From Dethiosulfatibacter sp. (GTDB lineage Bacteria; Bacillota_A; Clostridia; Tissierellales; Dethiosulfatibacteraceae): 25,500 nucleotides of DNA. Location: positions 1 through 25,500 of the forward strand of contig JAHRFV010000214.1 in assembly GCA_019084435.1 (NCBI GenBank), read 5' to 3'. The notes under the pieces are model-generated. The model was not told the DNA's origin. It did no database searches and worked only from the letters and a program-made list of their open reading frames with translations. The position numbers and the translations under genes are program-made. Each line of letters begins with the position of its first letter. The stretch's first letter is position 1. This document shows positions 1 to 7,291 of the stretch, one piece after another.

Positions 1-2
1 GT

Positions 3-101
3 GGGCTTAATCTTTATAACAATGGTTTTGCGGCTGGCCTTGCAGCAGCAGTATTAATACCGATTATTGAAATGTTTGGAAAGGATGATGATGACAGATG
101 A
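3..101 (+). CDS. 3' end of a membrane protein, possibly DUF1576 family (partial)
   Basis: An open frame enters from the left edge and stops at 99-101. The 32 visible residues start with GLNLYNNGFAAG, followed by a hydrophobic stretch and an acidic tail (GKDDDDR). The LNLYNNGFA motif followed by a hydrophobic segment reminds me of the C-terminus of DUF1576 membrane proteins of Clostridia; this is recollection of the family, not a search. The stop codon overlaps the ATG of the next gene in an ATGA arrangement, so the two are translationally coupled and belong to one operon. Function is unknown. Confidence 0.45.
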   Translation, partial: GLNLYNNGFAAGLAAAVLIPIIEMFGKDDDDR

Positions 102-448
102 GTAAGGAAAATACCAAGGTTATCAGAATAATTGATGAGATTATTCATTATCTTCAATTTATGGGCGCTAAGAAAATAGATCTTAACTACCAGGAAATGG
201 TCGATAGCTATATTCTAACTTTTAAATGTGATTATGATAAAGATAAAATGAAATGCATTTATCAGATGGTTAAATGCTTGCATCTGGAAAGGCAGGAAGA
301 GATGGAAGACACATTTTGGGCTCTCGCAGGAGAGCATGTCAGAAATCAGGAATTAGCTTTGGTAGGCATGATGACCGATGACGCTAAGATCTATTTTGAT
401 GATGATCGAATTGAAATAATGTTGGAAAGGGTTAAACATACCAGATAA
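98..448 (+). CDS. Small acidic hypothetical protein, coupled to the upstream membrane protein
   Basis: A 116-residue soluble protein with no signal peptide or membrane segment, rich in Asp, Glu, Lys and Met. I do not recognise the family. The ATG overlaps the stop of the preceding frame (ATGA), which supports the start and implies translational coupling. It is the last gene of its operon: a strong hairpin follows about 20 bases after the stop. The C-terminal half (roughly residues 60-110) contains an acidic turn (MTDDAKIYFDDDR). It may be an accessory factor of the membrane protein, but this rests on context only. Confidence 0.7.
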   Translation: MSKENTKVIRIIDEIIHYLQFMGAKKIDLNYQEMVDSYILTFKCDYDKDKMKCIYQMVKCLHLERQEEMEDTFWALAGEHVRNQELALVGMMTDDAKIYFDDDRIEIMLERVKHTR

Positions 449-467
449 ACCATTTTGTCGCAAAAAT

Positions 468-494
468 AAAGTGCCTGATACTTACAGGCACTTT
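468..494. terminator. Bidirectional intrinsic terminator between convergent genes
   Basis: The stem GTGCCTG/CAGGCAC (471-477 with 485-491), extended by AAA/TTT, has a 7-base loop and T-rich flanks on both strands. It can end the plus-strand operon and the minus-strand typA gene. Confidence 0.85.
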
Positions 495-496
495 TG

Positions 497-2314
497 TTAT
501 TGATTATTTGTTTTTCCTAACCTTTTTCGATCAAGTTCTTTTAGATACTTCTTTCTGATTCTTATGTCGTCAGGGGTAATCTCGACCAACTCATCATCAT
601 TAATAAACTCCAAAGACTCTTCCAATGTCATTGATTTTGGGGGGGGTAATTTGAGCGAATCATCCGTTCCCGATGCTCTCATATTGGTCATTTTCTTGTT
701 TTTACAAGGATTGACAACCATGTCTTCATTTCTGGCGTTGATTCCTATAATCATGCCTTCATATACCTTTGTTCCAGGTGTAATAAACAACTGCCCTCTC
801 TCACTCAGATTAACGAGTGAATAGGCCATAGCTTCTCCTTGCTCCTGAGATATAAGTGCTCCATTGATTCTTTGAGGAATATCGCCTTTGTGTTCCTCGT
901 AGCCTTCAAACTTTCTTACAAGGGTTCCTTCGCCTCGAGTATCATTGATGAATTCAGTCCTGTAACCAAGCAGTCCCCTAGTCGGTACCAGAAACTCCAT
1001 TTTTACAAACGAGCCATCCGGTGACATGGCTATCATCAACCCTTTTCTGATATTCAGTTTCGAAATAACAACTCCGGAATATTCCTCCGGAACGCTAGTA
1101 ATAACTCTCTCAATAGGTTCTTGTAGTTTGCCATCTACTCTGCGATAGATAACCTCAGGTTTAGAAACTGCAACCTCATAGCCCTCACGCCTCATATTCT
1201 CAAGCAAGATGGACAAATGAAGCTCGCCCCTTCCAGACACCTTGAAACCGTCAATACTATCCGCTAAAGGCTCAACACGTAAACCTACGTTAACCTCAAG
1301 CTCTTTTTCAAGTCTCGCTTTAAGATGTCTCGTGGTCACATATTTGCCACTTAATCCTACAAAAGGAGACGCATTGATCAAAAAATTCATTGACAGGGTT
1401 GGTTCCTCGATATTGATTAGTTCCATAGGTAAGACTTGATTCTCATAGCAAATAGTTTCACCGATTGAAATATCCGGAATTCCAGCGACAACTACTATAT
1501 CGCCACTAAGTGCTTCTTTCACAGGTGTTCTGAGCATTCCCTCATAAACAAATATTTGAGAGATTTTCTTTTTAGCAATGCTACCATCTCTCTTGGATAT
1601 GGCAACCATTTGATTTTCTTTTATTTTACCGCTATAGATTCTACCAATTCCAAGTCTTCCAATATAATCATCATAGCCCAATGCTGAAATTTGAAACTGT
1701 AATGGATCCTCATTCTTGTCTGGGTAAGGTTGTATATGTTCAACAATCGTCTCAAATAGAGCTGATATGTCAACTTTCTTGTCTTCAAATTCAAATTGCA
1801 CGATACCATCTCTTGCCACGCCATAAAGAATCGGAAAATTGAGTTGTTCATCATCTGCATTCAAATCTACAAACAAATCAAAAACCATATCTACAACTTC
1901 TTCAGCTCTTTGGTCTTTCTTGTCAATCTTATTAATCAATAGGATTGGTTTCAACCCTCTTTCCAGAGATTTTTGAAGCACAAATCTCGTCTGTGGCATA
2001 GGACCTTCACTCGAATCAACCAACAAGATAACCGTATCGACAGTCTTTATGATTCTCTCAACTTCAGATGAAAAATCAGCATGTCCAGGTGTATCGACTA
2101 TGTTGATTTTAATATCCTTGTACATAACTGAACAATTTTTAGAGTAGATGGTTATTCCTCTTTCTCTTTCGATATCATTACTGTCCATGACACAGTCTAC
2201 AACCTGTTGATTCTCTCTGAAAACATTGCTTTGTTTTAAAAACGCATCAACTAGAGTTGATTTCCCAGCATCCACGTGTGCTATCACTGCTATATTAATT
2301 ATTTTTTTACTCAT
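497..2314 (-). CDS. typA: Ribosome-associated translational GTPase TypA/BipA
   Basis: A 605-residue translational GTPase, the usual length of TypA/BipA. The G-domain motifs are complete: G1 AHVDAGKST at residues 12-20, the switch-I region ERGIT near 51-55, G3 DTPGH at 74-78 and NKID at 128-131. EF-Tu domain II, EF-G-like domains III and V, and the BipA-specific C-terminal domain follow. In characterised bacteria BipA binds the ribosome, assists 50S assembly and is needed mainly at low temperature or under stress. The start has a purine-rich ribosome site (GAGAGGCAGG). The gene appears monocistronic, with a candidate promoter just upstream and the shared hairpin downstream. Nothing odd was seen. 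Confidence 0.96.
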   Translation of the reverse strand: MSKKIINIAVIAHVDAGKSTLVDAFLKQSNVFRENQQVVDCVMDSNDIERERGITIYSKNCSVMYKDIKINIVDTPGHADFSSEVERIIKTVDTVILLVDSSEGPMPQTRFVLQKSLERGLKPILLINKIDKKDQRAEEVVDMVFDLFVDLNADDEQLNFPILYGVARDGIVQFEFEDKKVDISALFETIVEHIQPYPDKNEDPLQFQISALGYDDYIGRLGIGRIYSGKIKENQMVAISKRDGSIAKKKISQIFVYEGMLRTPVKEALSGDIVVVAGIPDISIGETICYENQVLPMELINIEEPTLSMNFLINASPFVGLSGKYVTTRHLKARLEKELEVNVGLRVEPLADSIDGFKVSGRGELHLSILLENMRREGYEVAVSKPEVIYRRVDGKLQEPIERVITSVPEEYSGVVISKLNIRKGLMIAMSPDGSFVKMEFLVPTRGLLGYRTEFINDTRGEGTLVRKFEGYEEHKGDIPQRINGALISQEQGEAMAYSLVNLSERGQLFITPGTKVYEGMIIGINARNEDMVVNPCKNKKMTNMRASGTDDSLKLPPPKSMTLEESLEFINDDELVEITPDDIRIRKKYLKELDRKRLGKTNNQ

Positions 2315-2346
2315 TATTAAACCTGCCTCTCTTAAGTACGAAGTAT

Positions 2347-2375
2347 AGTGTAATACTTTTAGACGTATATTGCAA
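2347..2375 (-). promoter_or_regulatory. Candidate sigma-70-type promoter of typA
   Basis: On the minus strand, TTGCAA (2370-2375) and TACACT (2347-2352) are separated by 17 bases, about 33 bases before the typA ATG. Both hexamers are moderate matches, so this is a plausible but unproven promoter. Confidence 0.4.
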
Positions 2376-2417
2376 GAAATATTATTTTCATTGATTGACT
2401 TAAGTAATAATTCAAAA

Positions 2418-2451
2418 AAACAGATTGGGTATTCATAACACCAATCTGTTT
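2418..2451 (-). terminator. Intrinsic terminator downstream of the FAS1/B12-regulator unit
   Basis: An 11-bp perfect stem (AAACAGATTGG/CCAATCTGTTT) with a 12-base loop is followed on the minus strand by a run of seven Ts. It lies about 120 bases past the regulator stop and is the likely end of that transcript. Confidence 0.75.
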
Positions 2452-2460
2452 CTTATCATC

Positions 2461-2593
2461 TATCCGATAACTAACAGTGCTAAGACTCCCACTTCTATAA
2501 GTGGGAGATAAGCACTGTTAAGTCCCTGGATAACGGTTTCTAAGGTTCAGATGGCGTTTGAAACTCCACCTAAACCCAAGAATCCTGTTGATT
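2461..2593. repeat. Structured sequence resembling an IS200/IS605-type right end (remnant)
   Basis: A nested hairpin occupies 2472-2520: outer arms TAACAGTGCT/AGCACTGTTA, inner arms CTCCCACTT/AAGTGGGAG and loop CTAT, flanked by TATCC/GGATA (2461-2465 with 2528-2532). A second imperfect hairpin (about 2544-2577, GGTT...TGG...CCA...AACC) follows, then CAAGAATCCTGTTGAT (2578-2593), which overlaps the end of the regulator gene. Hairpins of this kind followed by a CCAC...AAGAATCC segment resemble the right ends of IS605-family elements, but no tnpA or tnpB is present. A related 29-base stretch recurs at 7260-7288 (24 of 29 identical by eye). Solo transposon end, or another structured repeat. Confidence 0.4.
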
Positions 2594-3508
2594 TTTAAGC
2601 TGTGTTTCCAATTGATTAATTATGAAACTTAGATCCTCTATCTTTTTCACGTATATATCAGCTTTTAGTAAATCCTTAGCTACTGAATCATTTTTAAAGG
2701 CATTGCCACCAACTAAGATAATCGGTTGTTTAGCTAGCTCCCATTCCTTCAGTGTCGTAATCAGATGCTCTGCACTTTTTAGATTGTAATCCATTGTTAC
2801 TGAAACCACCACTACATCGATTGATTCTCTTAGCATGATACTTTTAAGACTCTTTAGAGGAACACTCTTTCCTAAGTAGAAAACTCTCCAGCCTTTTTGT
2901 CTGAAATACTCTGAAGACAATTTTAGAGGCAATACATGGTCTTCTGATAAAGGAGTAATGAGTAGAGCAGAGTAACTCTTATCCTGATGAGTATTGATTG
3001 ACTTGCTCAGATAGCCTATAAACGATTCTATCACATTGGATATATAATGCTCCTGTGCGACCGAAATCTCGCCATCCTCCCATAGTGAACCTACACGCTC
3101 CATCAAAGGTATTATGACTTGCTCTATCATACTCGTTAATTCAAAGCCTTTGTCAAAAGCATTTTTTAAAATTTTTGTAGCTTCTGATTCTTTGCCATTT
3201 ATCAGATAATGTAAGATCTGATTTCTTAACTCTTGGCTGTTAAAAGTCTCTACTGCTTCATCTATTGATTCTTCATTATTGATATTTTGAGGGGCTACTG
3301 ATCTTAGATCAGTTAGCCCCATCAAATAATCTAGACTTACTTCCAAATATTCCGAGAGATCTTTTAAACTCGATTCACCAGGAAACCTGGTATTGTTCTC
3401 ATAATTTGCTACTGTAGATTGAGCGATCCCTAAGGCCTTCGATAAATCTGATTGCGTTATATTTCTAGTCTTCCTAATGATTTTTAATCTTGTTCCAAAG
3501 TCGCTCAT
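2570..3508 (-). CDS. XRE-type HTH regulator fused to CarH-like cobalamin-binding domains
   Basis: A 312-residue regulator. Residues about 5-62 form a Cro/CI-type helix-turn-helix (QSDLSKALGIAQSTVANYE). Residues about 88-172 resemble the four-helix cobalamin cap domain, with the CarH/LitR hallmark W-x9-E-H (W143, E153, H154). Residues about 178-300 form a B12-binding Rossmann domain: E189-x-H191 supplies the candidate lower-axial histidine, and VGGNAF at about 266-271 is the usual C-terminal strand motif. CarH family proteins sense adenosylcobalamin and light, but carry a MerR-type HTH; here an XRE domain replaces it. The residue after W143 is Glu, whereas Thermus CarH has the light-adduct His132 there, so light sensing is uncertain. 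The gene lies 19 bases after the FAS1 gene in the same operon. The start has AGGTGAG upstream. Confidence 0.85.
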   Translation of the reverse strand: MSDFGTRLKIIRKTRNITQSDLSKALGIAQSTVANYENNTRFPGESSLKDLSEYLEVSLDYLMGLTDLRSVAPQNINNEESIDEAVETFNSQELRNQILHYLINGKESEATKILKNAFDKGFELTSMIEQVIIPLMERVGSLWEDGEISVAQEHYISNVIESFIGYLSKSINTHQDKSYSALLITPLSEDHVLPLKLSSEYFRQKGWRVFYLGKSVPLKSLKSIMLRESIDVVVVSVTMDYNLKSAEHLITTLKEWELAKQPIILVGGNAFKNDSVAKDLLKADIYVKKIEDLSFIINQLETQLKNQQDSWV

Positions 3509-3527
3509 TTTATCTCACCTGTTCTTT

Positions 3528-4559
3528 CTATTGATATTGTTTTTTAGGTATTAGTACAAAACCCAACAGTGATATTATACTCAAAGCGATTAGAATATTC
3601 AAGCCTGTAACGCCAGTTGCTGGTATATCAACTTGTTCCTCAGCTGCTTGATATGTGAAATTAGCTGGAACAAGTACTGTATCGATTACATGTATAACAC
3701 CGTTATCTGCTTCTAAATCAGCAATCACTACATTGCTTGCATTAACCATAACACCATCTGTCAAATCGAATTCGATAGTCTCACCATTTATTGTAGGTGC
3801 TGTCATGCCATCTGTTAAATCAGTACTCATTACTTTTCCAGAAACGACATGATATAGTAGTACTTTCGCAAGATCCGGTTGTGATAACAAATCTTCAGCA
3901 GTTATATCCAATGCAGTCAACAGTTTTACGAATGCATCATTTGTTGGTGCAAATACTGTAAACGGTCCATCTCCTTGGAGTACCCCTACAAGATCTGCTT
4001 TTTGCAATGCTGCTACTAATATACTGAAATCATCATTAGATAATGCTATGTCGACAACAGTTTCAGGTAGAACCTCTAATTTGAATCCTTCAGGGACCAA
4101 AACTGTATCTATTACGTGAATAACACCATTTGTTGCTTCAATGTCAGCGGTTACAACATTTGATTGATTAATTTTAACGCCATCTGTCAAATCGACTGTT
4201 ATGCTTTCTCCATTCAGTGTTGCTGCGGTCATTCCATTGCTCAAATCAGTGCTCATTACTTTTCCTGATACTACGTGATAAAGTAGTACTTCACTTAATT
4301 GTGGGTGTTCCAAAAGCTGTCCGGCTGTTATGCCAAGTTCACCTAGTAATTTTGTAAATGCTGCATCAGTTGGGGCAAATACTGTAAAAGGTCCTTCTCC
4401 TTGTAGTGCTCCTACTAATTCTGCTTCTTGAAGTGCTGCTACCAATACGTTAAAGTCAGCTGATTCTACGGCTATTTCCACTATGTCTTGTTCGGCACCA
4501 AATGCCGGTATGCTCAAAATCATCACTAAAGCTATTATAATACTTAATGTCTTTTTCAT
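3528..4559 (-). CDS. Surface protein with two fasciclin (FAS1) domains and IPATG sorting tail
   Basis: A 343-residue exported protein. Residues 1-22 are a signal peptide (Lys-Lys, hydrophobic core, AFGA). Two FAS1 domains follow (about 25-156 and 165-300), each with the family motifs (FTVFAPT(D/N)AAF-type box, LLYHVVSGKVMSTDL, NGVIHVIDTVLVP). They are closely similar, so an internal duplication is likely. The C-terminus has IPATG at 312-316, a hydrophobic segment and a basic end (KK), the layout of a sortase substrate; without sortase it would be a membrane anchor. FAS1 domains mediate adhesion or matrix contact. The ribosome site AGGAGG is ideal. It is first in an operon with the cobalamin-type regulator, so its surface display is presumably controlled by that regulator. 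Confidence 0.92.
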   Translation of the reverse strand: MKKTLSIIIALVMILSIPAFGAEQDIVEIAVESADFNVLVAALQEAELVGALQGEGPFTVFAPTDAAFTKLLGELGITAGQLLEHPQLSEVLLYHVVSGKVMSTDLSNGMTAATLNGESITVDLTDGVKINQSNVVTADIEATNGVIHVIDTVLVPEGFKLEVLPETVVDIALSNDDFSILVAALQKADLVGVLQGDGPFTVFAPTNDAFVKLLTALDITAEDLLSQPDLAKVLLYHVVSGKVMSTDLTDGMTAPTINGETIEFDLTDGVMVNASNVVIADLEADNGVIHVIDTVLVPANFTYQAAEEQVDIPATGVTGLNILIALSIISLLGFVLIPKKQYQ

Positions 4560-4607
4560 GGTAATCCTCCTAAATTTTTAATTTATTTTTTTGATTTATT
4601 TCTTAAT

Positions 4608-4639
4608 GTGATATTATCACTATATGTGATATTTGCCAA
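4608..4639 (-). promoter_or_regulatory. Promoter of the FAS1/B12-regulator operon with overlapping palindromic operator
   Basis: Minus strand: TTGGCA (4634-4639), 17-base spacer, TAATAT (4611-4616), a near-consensus vegetative promoter about 50 bases before the FAS1 ATG. The spacer and -10 carry two overlapping dyads: GTGATA-T-TATCAC (4608-4620) and TCAC-TATAT-GTGA (4617-4629), that is, three alternating GTGATA-type half sites. This placement suits repression by occlusion, and the nearby HTH regulator is the obvious candidate (inference). Confidence 0.7.
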
Positions 4640-4684
4640 CACTATTTTATAATTATTTTAAATAATATTTCATATAGAAATTTT

Positions 4685-4713
4685 AAAGCCGTTTTCTACA
4701 AGAAAACGGCTTT
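4685..4713 (-). terminator. Intrinsic terminator of the feo operon
   Basis: A perfect 13-bp stem (AAAGCCGTTTTCT/AGAAAACGGCTTT) with a 3-base loop lies about 12 bases past the stop of the small FeoB-associated gene. The T-tract after the stem on the minus strand is weak but T-rich. Confidence 0.8.
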
Positions 4714-4724
4714 ATTATCTGTTT

Positions 4725-4874
4725 TTATGTTGCTCGACCACACTTTTGCTTTTCCTGAGTAGAACAGCTACCTGAGCATCCGGGACAAGAATTATTCTTC
4801 ATGCTTTGTCTTGATTTATATGCAGCAACTCCTATTATTCCAAAAAAGATAAGCCCTACTATAATTGTTGGCAT
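4725..4874 (-). CDS. FeoB-associated Cys-rich small membrane protein
   Basis: A 49-residue gene too short for usual ORF calling. One N-terminal transmembrane segment (about residues 3-19, TIIVGLIFFGIIGVAAY) is followed by a basic stretch and a cysteine-rich tail with C30, C33, C37 and C45 (CPGCSGSC). This is the pattern of the FeoB-associated Cys-rich membrane protein family found after feoB in many Clostridia and Bacteroidetes. Its ATG directly abuts the feoB stop codon and its ribosome site (GGAGG) lies within the last feoB codons, so the two are translationally coupled. It probably assists Fe2+ transfer at FeoB, as FeoC-like factors are thought to do; the biochemical role is not established. 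Confidence 0.85.
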   Translation of the reverse strand: MPTIIVGLIFFGIIGVAAYKSRQSMKNNSCPGCSGSCSTQEKQKCGRAT

Positions 4875-6845
4875 TTAAATACCTCCTTCACTAGCTTCTG
4901 CTAATATCTGCTTAACCTTATTATCCGATTTGTGAATCAATCTTGTCACCAGCAAAATAATAGAGATAAGGACAAATATTGAAGATCCAAACCCAATTGC
5001 TGTCTCTCCATATACGATTATAGAACCAATTTGAGATATGACCATAGCCACCACGTATCCAACCCCCAGTTGAAAACCGATAGCTCGGAAAAGCCATTTT
5101 TTTGAACCAAGTTCTGAGTTCATAGCCCCGATAGCGGCAAAACAAGGCGGTGTAAATAAATTAAAAGCTAGAAATGCATAGCCGGTTACTGGGTTGAATA
5201 TACCGGCAAGGACGCCACCCGGCAAATGCAAAGCATCCTCCGAGGCAACTGCAAGCAAAACAGCAAACGTTGCAACAACATTCTCTTTAGCTACAAAACC
5301 CGTAAGAATTGCTGCCGCAAGTTGCCAACCTACAAATCCGAGAGGTATCAGCAATGGGGATATGAGGCCACCGAATGAAGCCAAAATACTAGCATCCTGC
5401 ATTGCAACCGGTCGCAGATTCCACCCGTATGCCTGCATAAACCAAACAAGGGTGTTCATTACCAGAATTATTGTGGTGGCTTTGATAATAAATCCTTTTG
5501 CATGTTTAAACATTTGTGTTGTGGCATGTTTTAAGCTCGGTATCTTATATTCCGGTAATTCTATTAGAAATATCGAAGTGTTTTCCCAAACAAATATTTT
5601 TTTGAGCAACAATCCCCCTAAGGTAATCATTATAATAGCCAGCAAATACATGCTTGGTCCTACCCAGCTGGCATTAGGGAAAAAGACCGCTGAAAACAAT
5701 GCAATAATAGGGATCTTTGCTCCACAAGGCACAAAAGGTGTTAGAATAGTGGTCATCCTTCGTTCATTGATGTCCTCTATTGTACGTGTAGCCATAACTC
5801 CAGGAATTGCACAACCTGACCCGACTATCATGGGAATGATAGATTTCCCTGACAAGCCGATTTTCTTAAAGAATCGATCCATAACCACTGCGACCCGAGA
5901 CATGTAGCCACTATCTTCGAGTAACCCCAAGCAAAAAAACAGTACCATGATTAATGGGAGAAATCCGACAACGGCTCCTACACCACCAATAGCGCCATCA
6001 ACTATAAGGGATTGTAACAGTGGACTTACCCCAATTCCTTCAAAAAAAGCATTAGCGGCATCGGGTACTATTTCTCCAAAAATGTATTCATTCATATACT
6101 CAGACAAAAACCCACCAACACCCTCAATTGAAAAAGCATAGACCGCCCACATCACCAGGAAGAAAATTGGCAATCCCAACCATTTATGTGCCACAATTCT
6201 GTCCAGACGATCTGATAAGGATATTTCATTGGTATCTCTATTTGACACATGGCATTCCTTAACAATGACACTGGTAAATTTCTGCCTAGCATTATCTTCA
6301 TTGCGCTCAACATTAAAATCTAGATCAGGAGGTGCCTGAATACTTTTCGAACTAGCTGTTTCAATTGCAACTTCAATTAGTCGCTTAATCCCTTTTTCTT
6401 TGTTGGCAACTGTTTCAACAACACTACAGTTAAGAAGACTCGCTAATTTGTTCGAATCAATAGCATCTCCATGACGCTTCAAAATATCTTGCTTATTCAA
6501 AGCAATAACGACGGGTATCCCCAGCTCCAATAATTGCGTTGTGAAAAAAAGGCTCCGTTCAAGACTGTTTGCATCGATAATATTAATAATAACATCTGGG
6601 TTCTCACCTGTTACAAAATCTCTAGTTATTGCTTCTTCGCCTGTATAAGGAGCTATTGAATATGCCCCTGGTAGATCCACTATTCTGACACTGGTATTAA
6701 ATGTTTGATAACTGTTTTTTAGAAATGCCTCTTTTTTCTCTACAGTTACACCTGGCCAGTTCCCGACGTACTCTGTCTTTCCTGTTATGGCATTGAATAA
6801 TGTTGTTTTACCGGAATTAGGATTTCCGGCTAATGCGATCTTCAT
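4875..6845 (-). CDS. feoB: Ferrous iron transporter FeoB
   Basis: A 656-residue polytopic membrane protein with an N-terminal GTPase-like domain: G1 GNPNSGKT at 7-14, DLPG at 57-60 and NKQD at 117-120. A cytosolic helical region follows, then about 10-12 membrane segments forming two Gate domains with the conserved GSGCAIPGVMATR and PFVPCGAKIPI motifs. It imports Fe2+ under anoxic conditions. I place the start at 6845, where AAGGAGG precedes the ATG at good spacing and the protein begins with the usual MKIALAGNPNSGKTT; an in-frame start 11 codons upstream has no ribosome site. It lies in an operon with feoA upstream and the Cys-rich small protein downstream, under a Fur box. Confidence 0.97.
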   Translation of the reverse strand: MKIALAGNPNSGKTTLFNAITGKTEYVGNWPGVTVEKKEAFLKNSYQTFNTSVRIVDLPGAYSIAPYTGEEAITRDFVTGENPDVIINIIDANSLERSLFFTTQLLELGIPVVIALNKQDILKRHGDAIDSNKLASLLNCSVVETVANKEKGIKRLIEVAIETASSKSIQAPPDLDFNVERNEDNARQKFTSVIVKECHVSNRDTNEISLSDRLDRIVAHKWLGLPIFFLVMWAVYAFSIEGVGGFLSEYMNEYIFGEIVPDAANAFFEGIGVSPLLQSLIVDGAIGGVGAVVGFLPLIMVLFFCLGLLEDSGYMSRVAVVMDRFFKKIGLSGKSIIPMIVGSGCAIPGVMATRTIEDINERRMTTILTPFVPCGAKIPIIALFSAVFFPNASWVGPSMYLLAIIMITLGGLLLKKIFVWENTSIFLIELPEYKIPSLKHATTQMFKHAKGFIIKATTIILVMNTLVWFMQAYGWNLRPVAMQDASILASFGGLISPLLIPLGFVGWQLAAAILTGFVAKENVVATFAVLLAVASEDALHLPGGVLAGIFNPVTGYAFLAFNLFTPPCFAAIGAMNSELGSKKWLFRAIGFQLGVGYVVAMVISQIGSIIVYGETAIGFGSSIFVLISIILLVTRLIHKSDNKVKQILAEASEGGI

Positions 6846-6870
6846 AATTTCCTCCTTGGATTGTGTTTGT

Positions 6871-6889
6871 GATATCAATAGTCATTCTC
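6871..6889 (-). promoter_or_regulatory. Weak second Fur-box-like sequence in the feoA-feoB gap
   Basis: The 19-mer at 6871-6889 matches the classic Fur box at about 13 of 19 positions when read on the minus strand. TTGACT sits just upstream (about 6895-6900), so an internal promoter for feoB is possible. The evidence is weak. Confidence 0.25.
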
Positions 6890-6908
6890 AATTAAAAGTC
6901 AAAAGAAA

Positions 6909-6928
6909 ATGCTGGTGCATGCCAGCAT
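6909..6928 (-). terminator. Hairpin in the feoA-feoB gap (partial terminator or processing site)
   Basis: ATGCTGG/CCAGCAT (6909-6915 with 6922-6928) closes a 6-base loop and is followed on the minus strand by TTTTCTTTTG. Lying inside an operon, it would reduce rather than stop transcription into feoB. Confidence 0.45.
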
Positions 6929-6940
6929 ATCATTAACTTA

Positions 6941-7153
6941 CTAATTTATTCTTATTATCTCTGCCATCTTTCGATCTATGGCATATCTGCTATCCTTAAC
7001 ATTTATAATGTAATTTCCTGCTAGAATGGATATCAGTGCTATTTCCTGTCCTTCGCTACATCCCAGTGAAAAAAGAAACTTCTTTAATTTGTCATTCCCT
7101 GTTATTTCCTGAATTATAGCTTTCTGTCCTGCTTTAGCCTGTGAAAGCATCAT
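6941..7153 (-). CDS. feoA: FeoA-type SH3-like protein
   Basis: A protein of about 70 residues with the FeoA fold signature: LSQAKAGQKAIIQEI, a LFSLGCSEGQEIAL turn and a final YAIDRKMAEIIRI strand. FeoA is a small cytosolic SH3-like partner required for FeoB function. I choose ATG at 7153 because AGAGGTGG lies 8-10 bases upstream. A GTG four codons earlier (7165) overlaps that ribosome site and is less likely. It is the first gene of the feo operon, directly downstream of a near-perfect Fur box. Confidence 0.93.
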   Translation of the reverse strand: MMLSQAKAGQKAIIQEITGNDKLKKFLFSLGCSEGQEIALISILAGNYIINVKDSRYAIDRKMAEIIRIN

Positions 7154-7197
7154 ATAGCATACCACCTCTCTGATAGTGAAAATAATAACTACTTACT

Positions 7198-7231
7198 GAT
7201 AAAGATTATCATTATCTTTAAGGATTGTCAA
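7198..7231 (-). promoter_or_regulatory. feo promoter overlapped by a near-perfect Fur box
   Basis: On the minus strand GATAATGATAATCTTTATC (7198-7216) matches the classic 19-bp Fur box at 18 of 19 positions. It covers the likely -10 (TAATCT, 7203-7208), 17 bases after TTGACA (7226-7231). Iron-loaded Fur would occlude the promoter, so feo should be induced by iron limitation. Confidence 0.88.
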
Positions 7232-7259
7232 GCTTTTTTAGTCCTTATTATCAGGAAAA

Positions 7260-7291
7260 CGCCACTTGAACTCAAGAACCCTGTTGATGAA
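7260..7291. repeat. Dispersed short repeat, copy at the 3' end of the lpdA-like gene
   Basis: The stretch 7260-7288 matches 2565-2593 at about 24 of 29 positions. Its last 17 bases (AGAACCCTGTTGATGAA, 7275-7291) recur exactly at 8741-8757. The repeat supplies the last codons (QQGS) of the lpdA-like gene. Confidence 0.5.

Noticed and set aside
2472..2520. CRISPR repeat or array
   Set aside because: The hairpin occurs once only, with no regularly spaced copies or cas genes.
5194..5907. Long plus-strand open frame (237 codons) inside feoB
   Set aside because: It is antisense to well-supported FeoB membrane-segment sequence, has no ribosome site and its translation is compositionally odd. It is a shadow.
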